Shown here: positions 27,303-30,409 of the stretch, piece after piece
Layout of the letters: each line of letters begins with the position of its first letter
Position numbering within the stretch: the first letter of the stretch is position 1
Origin: a virus
Virus record (IMG/VR): IMGVR_UViG_3300031746_000114
Coordinates: 1-30,409 of that record
Strand: one strand, 5' to 3'
Length of the DNA: 30,409 nucleotides
Translations under genes and position numbers: made by a program
Notes under the pieces: generated by a model
Database searches by the model: none
What the model was told of the DNA's origin: nothing
What the model saw: only the letters and a program-made list of their open reading frames with translations

Positions 27303-29074
27303 TTGAATAAAGCCCCCTGCCCTTTTCTCTGCTCTTTAACCGGCACGCCAGTCATCGCCGCCTGAATATGCCAATTGGCGATATCATAGACGTATTTTTC
27401 GCTAATTTCAATCCCGATAAAATCCCTGCCAAGCCGCAAGGCCACCTTCCCCGTCGTCCCCGAGCCGATAAAGGGATCTAAGACGATGCAATTTGCTATT
27501 TTCGATTTTCCAATTTCTATTTGACAGCCGCATTCCGTCCAGCCGATGGTCTGCGTTTCCGTGCAGTGCCTTTCGGTATCGTAATTGAGGCCTTCTGTTT
27601 TTTGAGACAGGCCCGCCCGCGTGGCAACCCTGTTTTTCTGGATAATCCTCTCTCTCGGCCTGCCGCATTTCGGGCAGTTGCCCTTCTCTGAGGTACCCGC
27701 CATTATGCACGGCCCAACCAGTTTCTCCGGGAACGTCGCAAAATGCGCCTCCGGCGTCGCCTGTGTCGTTATGGTCCATTTACTGTCAGTCGCGTTTTGT
27801 AACCATATTGTTTCACACCACTCTAACCATTCACCGAGAGTCATAGTCCAGACCGAACGACGATTACGATTCGGGACCAAACTTTTAACGGCAGCAGAAA
27901 ATGATTCATTTTGTCGAGATTTGATTGCCCTCGATGAATGGTTAGGGCCTCTATCTACATCTACATAGATTCTTGAATTTGGCCCTGGCATCTTCGCCTT
28001 CGGGTTTATCCCATTCCCCCTCTCGTGTGCAGTTCCCGCAACTTCTTCTTTTATCGCCTCCGCATCAAAATAGTAATCGTGGCCCTCCCAGTGCGATTGC
28101 CTGACCCGCCCTTTAATGCACCGCTTATTACCCTTGCAACCCTTGCCCTTGCATCGTGAGCATTCAACCCATTCCCAGTCCTCACCCTCCATTCCATTTG
28201 TCCCCGCCGGCTGAACATAAACCAACTTCTCTATCTTTTCGTTCGTCCAGTATTGCGCCTCGCCCGACTTCGTCAGCAAAAACAGGTACTCGTGGCCCTT
28301 CGTGCATCGGTCGCGGCAACTCTCAGGCATCGGGTTCGGCTTATGCCAGATAATGTCCTGCCTCATCCACCAGCCATCTTGCTGCAAAGCCAAAGCCACG
28401 CGGGCGGGAATCATACAAAGGTCCTTTGGCTTCAGTGTTCCTTGTGGTTTCAATCCCATACCAATCCCGTAAACTTCTTTTTCACGCTGCCCAGATATTG
28501 TATATTGATTATTCGGTGCGGTCGGGCAAAAACCACCACCGCCGACATAGCTATCCCCCAAATTCAGCCATAGTGTCCCCCAGGGCTTCAAAACCCTGCG
28601 GACCTCCCTGAAAACCTCAACTAAATGCCGGACATATAATTCGATAGAGAGCTCAAGGCCGAGGCAACCTAACCAGGCCCCGCACTTGCGGCAAAAGCAT
28701 CCGCCGGATGCGTTATATTGAGTCCCTGAATTTGTTTTTTGTTTCGGCGAATTAGGTATATCATTTTCACTTCGTGGCCTTCGTGGTGGAGAATTTTCCC
28801 AGATATGCTCACACGTAGCCCCTGCGTCGTTTTCCGCCTTTGCGGAAAGTTGCAGGGGGTCGCACGGCTCAATCTTGCCCCGGCAGATTTTCTTACGAAA
28901 ATCAAACGACGCCGGGGCTGCGATTTCTCCCATCCAGATGACGGGAGAATTCTTGTAGTCTCTCAGTCCCCAGTATGGCGGACTGGTCACGACGCAATCG
29001 ACGCAACTATCCGGCCACGCCTTCATCACCTCCCGGCAGTCCCCACAGATAATTTGATTTATCGGTAATTCCAT
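27299..29074 (-). CDS. DNA methyltransferase, SPPYW type (probably N4-cytosine)
   Basis: The 591-residue protein opens MELPINQIICGDC, with motif IV VVTSPPYWGLRDYK near residue 30. A long recognition region follows, then AHFATFPEKLVGPCI (motif X) and VLDPFIGSGTTGKVAL (motif I) near the C-terminus. SPPYW usually marks N4-cytosine methylation. Three Cys clusters are visible: CFCRKCGAWLGC near 125, CSRCKGKGCKGNKRC near 310 and CPKCGRPRERI near 500, so it binds several zinc ions. The region SPPRRPRSENDI near residue 95 is read from a CCACGAAGGCCACGAAG-type repeat. It ends TGVPVKEQRKGQGALFK, like the methylase at 20051. Confidence 0.9.
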   Translation of the reverse strand: MELPINQIICGDCREVMKAWPDSCVDCVVTSPPYWGLRDYKNSPVIWMGEIAAPASFDFRKKICRGKIEPCDPLQLSAKAENDAGATCEHIWENSPPRRPRSENDIPNSPKQKTNSGTQYNASGGCFCRKCGAWLGCLGLELSIELYVRHLVEVFREVRRVLKPWGTLWLNLGDSYVGGGGFCPTAPNNQYTISGQREKEVYGIGMGLKPQGTLKPKDLCMIPARVALALQQDGWWMRQDIIWHKPNPMPESCRDRCTKGHEYLFLLTKSGEAQYWTNEKIEKLVYVQPAGTNGMEGEDWEWVECSRCKGKGCKGNKRCIKGRVRQSHWEGHDYYFDAEAIKEEVAGTAHERGNGINPKAKMPGPNSRIYVDVDRGPNHSSRAIKSRQNESFSAAVKSLVPNRNRRSVWTMTLGEWLEWCETIWLQNATDSKWTITTQATPEAHFATFPEKLVGPCIMAGTSEKGNCPKCGRPRERIIQKNRVATRAGLSQKTEGLNYDTERHCTETQTIGWTECGCQIEIGKSKIANCIVLDPFIGSGTTGKVALRLGRDFIGIEISEKYVYDIANWHIQAAMTGVPVKEQRKGQGALFK

Positions 29075-29083
29075 CTAACTTTC

Positions 29084-29213
29084 TGCCACCAAGTCCCTAA
29101 GTCACTAATTATTTCTTTGGGTCTTCGTGCCCCGAGAAATCTGAAAGATTTCCGGGACTAAGTCCTTGAAATTGCTTTGCAATTTCTAAGGGCCTTAGTG
29201 GCTAAAATTCCCT
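29084..29213. repeat. nested palindromic repeat: CCAC-AAG frame with two AAAT arms
   Basis: The CCACCAAGTCCCTAAGTCAC frame encloses GAAATCT-GAA-AGATTTC (29136-29152) and GAAATTGC-TTT-GCAATTTC (29168-29186). The linker CCGGGACTAAGTCC lies between the arms and CTTAGTGGC closes the right side. It fills the gap between the 75-residue gene and the methyltransferase. Confidence 0.8.
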
Positions 29214-29234
29214 TGATTATCAGCCACATTCCCT

Positions 29235-29462
29235 TTACCGATATCCCATCAAAGTCACAAACCATTCATCGTCCAGCTTCGCCGGGCCATCCGTGAGCGT
29301 CGCTCGTATCTGTTTTTCTTCAAGTCCTGCCATTTGCAGCAACTCCACCCGGCTTATCTCGCCGAAGGTCCGCCCCAGCGCCCGTTCCCTCGGACTCACC
29401 CGCCTTTGCCGCGATTCATTTCTCGATTCGTCCATAGGACTCCGCTTCGCTTCGTCATTCAT
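29235..29462 (-). CDS. small basic protein coupled to the nuclease-like gene
   Basis: The 75-residue protein starts with an ATGA overlap on the stop of the upstream gene. It is rich in Arg and Glu (MDESRNESRQRRVSPRERAL), then has a helical part ISRVELLQMAGLEEKQIRAT that looks like a helix-turn-helix without a clear family. The last part is DDEWFVTLMGYR. Coupled translation with the nuclease-like gene suggests a related role, but function is unknown. Confidence 0.5.
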   Translation of the reverse strand: MNDEAKRSPMDESRNESRQRRVSPRERALGRTFGEISRVELLQMAGLEEKQIRATLTDGPAKLDDEWFVTLMGYR

Positions 29463-29992
29463 TTTTTCGCCTCCAGCAACTCAGGATTTTTCCTTGAACC
29501 AGTCGGGAACCCGGTTTCGGCAGCCCGTATAATTAAAGATGCCAAAAAAAATCTATCAACCGGTTTGGGATAGAGCAAATGCGGCTCTCTCGCAGTTCTA
29601 AAATAACCGTCAATCTCAGTGCCGCCCTGGTCATATATCCATATTCCCCAGTCCTCCGGAATTCTAAGTTTGCCGTCCAACACCCTTTCGTCGCCGACAA
29701 TAAGTATCCATTTGTTGCAAAACTGTTTGAATGTTTCAGCTTTCTCTAAGTCTCTTAGTTCCTTAAGTAAATCGTTGCGGCTGCATTTTATTTCGTATCC
29801 TGTAAGCCCAATTTCCTCTTTGTTTGAACGATAGAATGAAACTTCAATCGCATCGGCGTATCTTTCCGGCCTGACAAATCCGGCGGTTCGCCGTACGTTT
29901 TCGAGCAGTAAATACCTGCACATGCCCAGATGAAGTTTGTTTTGCCTTCTTAATGCCGCCCGAATAAGGTTGGCCTTATCACATTCACTCAT
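29459..29992 (-). CDS. PD-(D/E)XK nuclease-like protein, MmcB-related
   Basis: I chose the ATG at 29992 (177 residues, MSECDKANLIRAALRRQNKL), which overlaps the upstream 36-residue gene's stop as ATGA; the longer TTG start at 30010 is less likely. The core VRPERYADAIEVSFY, then TGYEIKCSRNDLLKEL and CNKWILIVGD plus RIPEDWGIWIYD matches MmcB-like proteins, with Asp, Glu and Lys of a PD-(D/E)XK site (DAIEV, EIK). MmcB-type proteins are linked to DNA repair. In a phage a nuclease role in recombination or host DNA processing is plausible. Catalysis is not shown. Confidence 0.65.
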   Translation of the reverse strand: MSECDKANLIRAALRRQNKLHLGMCRYLLLENVRRTAGFVRPERYADAIEVSFYRSNKEEIGLTGYEIKCSRNDLLKELRDLEKAETFKQFCNKWILIVGDERVLDGKLRIPEDWGIWIYDQGGTEIDGYFRTAREPHLLYPKPVDRFFLASLIIRAAETGFPTGSRKNPELLEAKK

Positions 29993-30099
29993 CGCCTCGT
30001 CACCCCACAATCACCGTTCGGGACCAGCCATATCGCCGCCAGCCCGCACAGGACCGCCCATAAAATCCGTGTAATCCGCGTTAATCCGTGGTTGACCAT
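29989..30099 (-). CDS. 36-residue membrane peptide, partly repeat-derived
   Basis: The ATG at 30099 (GAGGTGG leader) encodes MVNHGLTRITRI then LWAVLCGLAAIWLV and a short polar tail, one membrane helix. The first 12 residues are read from the ATCCGTGTTAATCC-type intergenic repeat. The stop overlaps the nuclease-like gene start (ATGA). It may be a small holin-like or leader peptide. Confidence 0.4.
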   Translation of the reverse strand: MVNHGLTRITRILWAVLCGLAAIWLVPNGDCGVTRR

Positions 30100-30118
30100 A
30101 ACCACCTCGATAGAAAGA

Positions 30119-30409
30119 CTACGAACAACATCGCCCGACCCCGGCCCATATCCCCCACCTCCAACTTGGTTGCGCTTTGAATGCATCGAGCGCCGCATAA
30201 AATCCTAAGCAGCATCCCATTCCGAGTATCATTATCCGATTTATTGGCAAATTGCGGGCATCATATCTCCGGGTGGCCTTACATGTCCCCGTGTATTGTT
30301 TTGTAAAATTGCAGGCATCATATATCCAGGTACCCTTGTATTTTTTAAGCGCGACCGGACACCGAAATTCGCCCGCAAATTTGCCTCTTTGCGCGCGACT
30401 TTTGGTAAC
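30119..30409 (-). CDS. partial ORF with a 19-residue repeat, cut by window edge
   Basis: A frame open from the window edge to a TAG at 30119-30121 gives 96 residues. It contains two related units of 19 residues, YKGTWIYDACNFTKQYTG and CKATRRYDARNLPINRI, encoded by a 57-nt repeat. A hydrophobic segment (IMILGMGCCLGFYAAL) and a Trp-rich end follow. If the frame is not used as a whole, an internal ATG near 30225 would give a 35-residue membrane peptide. No family is recognised. Confidence 0.35.
   Translation of the reverse strand, partial: VTKSRAQRGKFAGEFRCPVALKKYKGTWIYDACNFTKQYTGTCKATRRYDARNLPINRIMILGMGCCLGFYAALDAFKAQPSWRWGIWAGVGRCCS

Overview
This window is a stretch of a tailed double-stranded DNA phage or prophage with a siphovirus-type (lambda-like) late region. 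Every gene I can support lies on the minus strand, so the region is transcribed from right to left as one long, tightly packed series with many ATGA or short overlaps. Both ends are cut: the tape measure gene runs off the left edge and an unknown gene runs off the right edge. I see no plus-strand genes, rRNA, tRNA or CRISPR array, and no integrase, replicase or endolysin.

In transcription order: (1) 30409-24500 holds small membrane, zinc-ribbon and coupled proteins, a PD-(D/E)XK-like nuclease, a large SPPYW methyltransferase, a DUF1376 protein, a small DNA-binding protein and a Dam-type methylase. (2) 24400-20051 holds a lipoprotein that may be a one-protein spanin, a DUF1353 protein, a Gp37/Gp68 (DUF5131) protein, small membrane and zinc proteins and another DNA methyltransferase. 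(3) 20000-11442 is the packaging and head module: Nu1-like small terminase, GpA-family large terminase, zinc ribbon, gpW-like joiner, lambda-type portal, fused prohead protease and scaffold with a likely nested scaffold start, a small unknown protein, a DUF2190-like decoration protein and a Mu gpT-like major capsid protein. (4) 11315-5237 holds a small membrane coiled-coil protein and five genes that each begin with a Sec signal peptide. They include a beta-helix tailspike-like protein, an Ig-like protein, a LamG-like lectin and an adaptor-like protein. (5) 5107-1 is the tail module: connector, gpZ-like, terminator, tail tube, a G/GT chaperone pair joined by a -1 frameshift, and the tape measure.

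The host is probably diderm, because of the lipoprotein/spanin candidate and the signal peptides. A planctomycete or a related environmental lineage is possible from the style of the proteins and the CCAC-AAG intergenic repeats, but this is a weak inference.

The most unusual content is (a) the cassette of signal-peptide-bearing, virion-like proteins between head and tail genes, and (b) a swarm of short palindromic elements with a shared design: a conserved palindromic skeleton carrying two variable hairpin arms with AAA/GAA/TTT/TTC-type triloops. Several copies are inserted in frame into genes or supply gene ends. The G/GT frameshift site is also clearly readable (slippery A AAA AAC, 8-nt spacer, GC-rich stem).

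No gap without a gene exceeds 300 bases. The longest, 12399-12691, holds a terminator-like hairpin, degenerate word repeats and the capsid gene's ribosome binding site.
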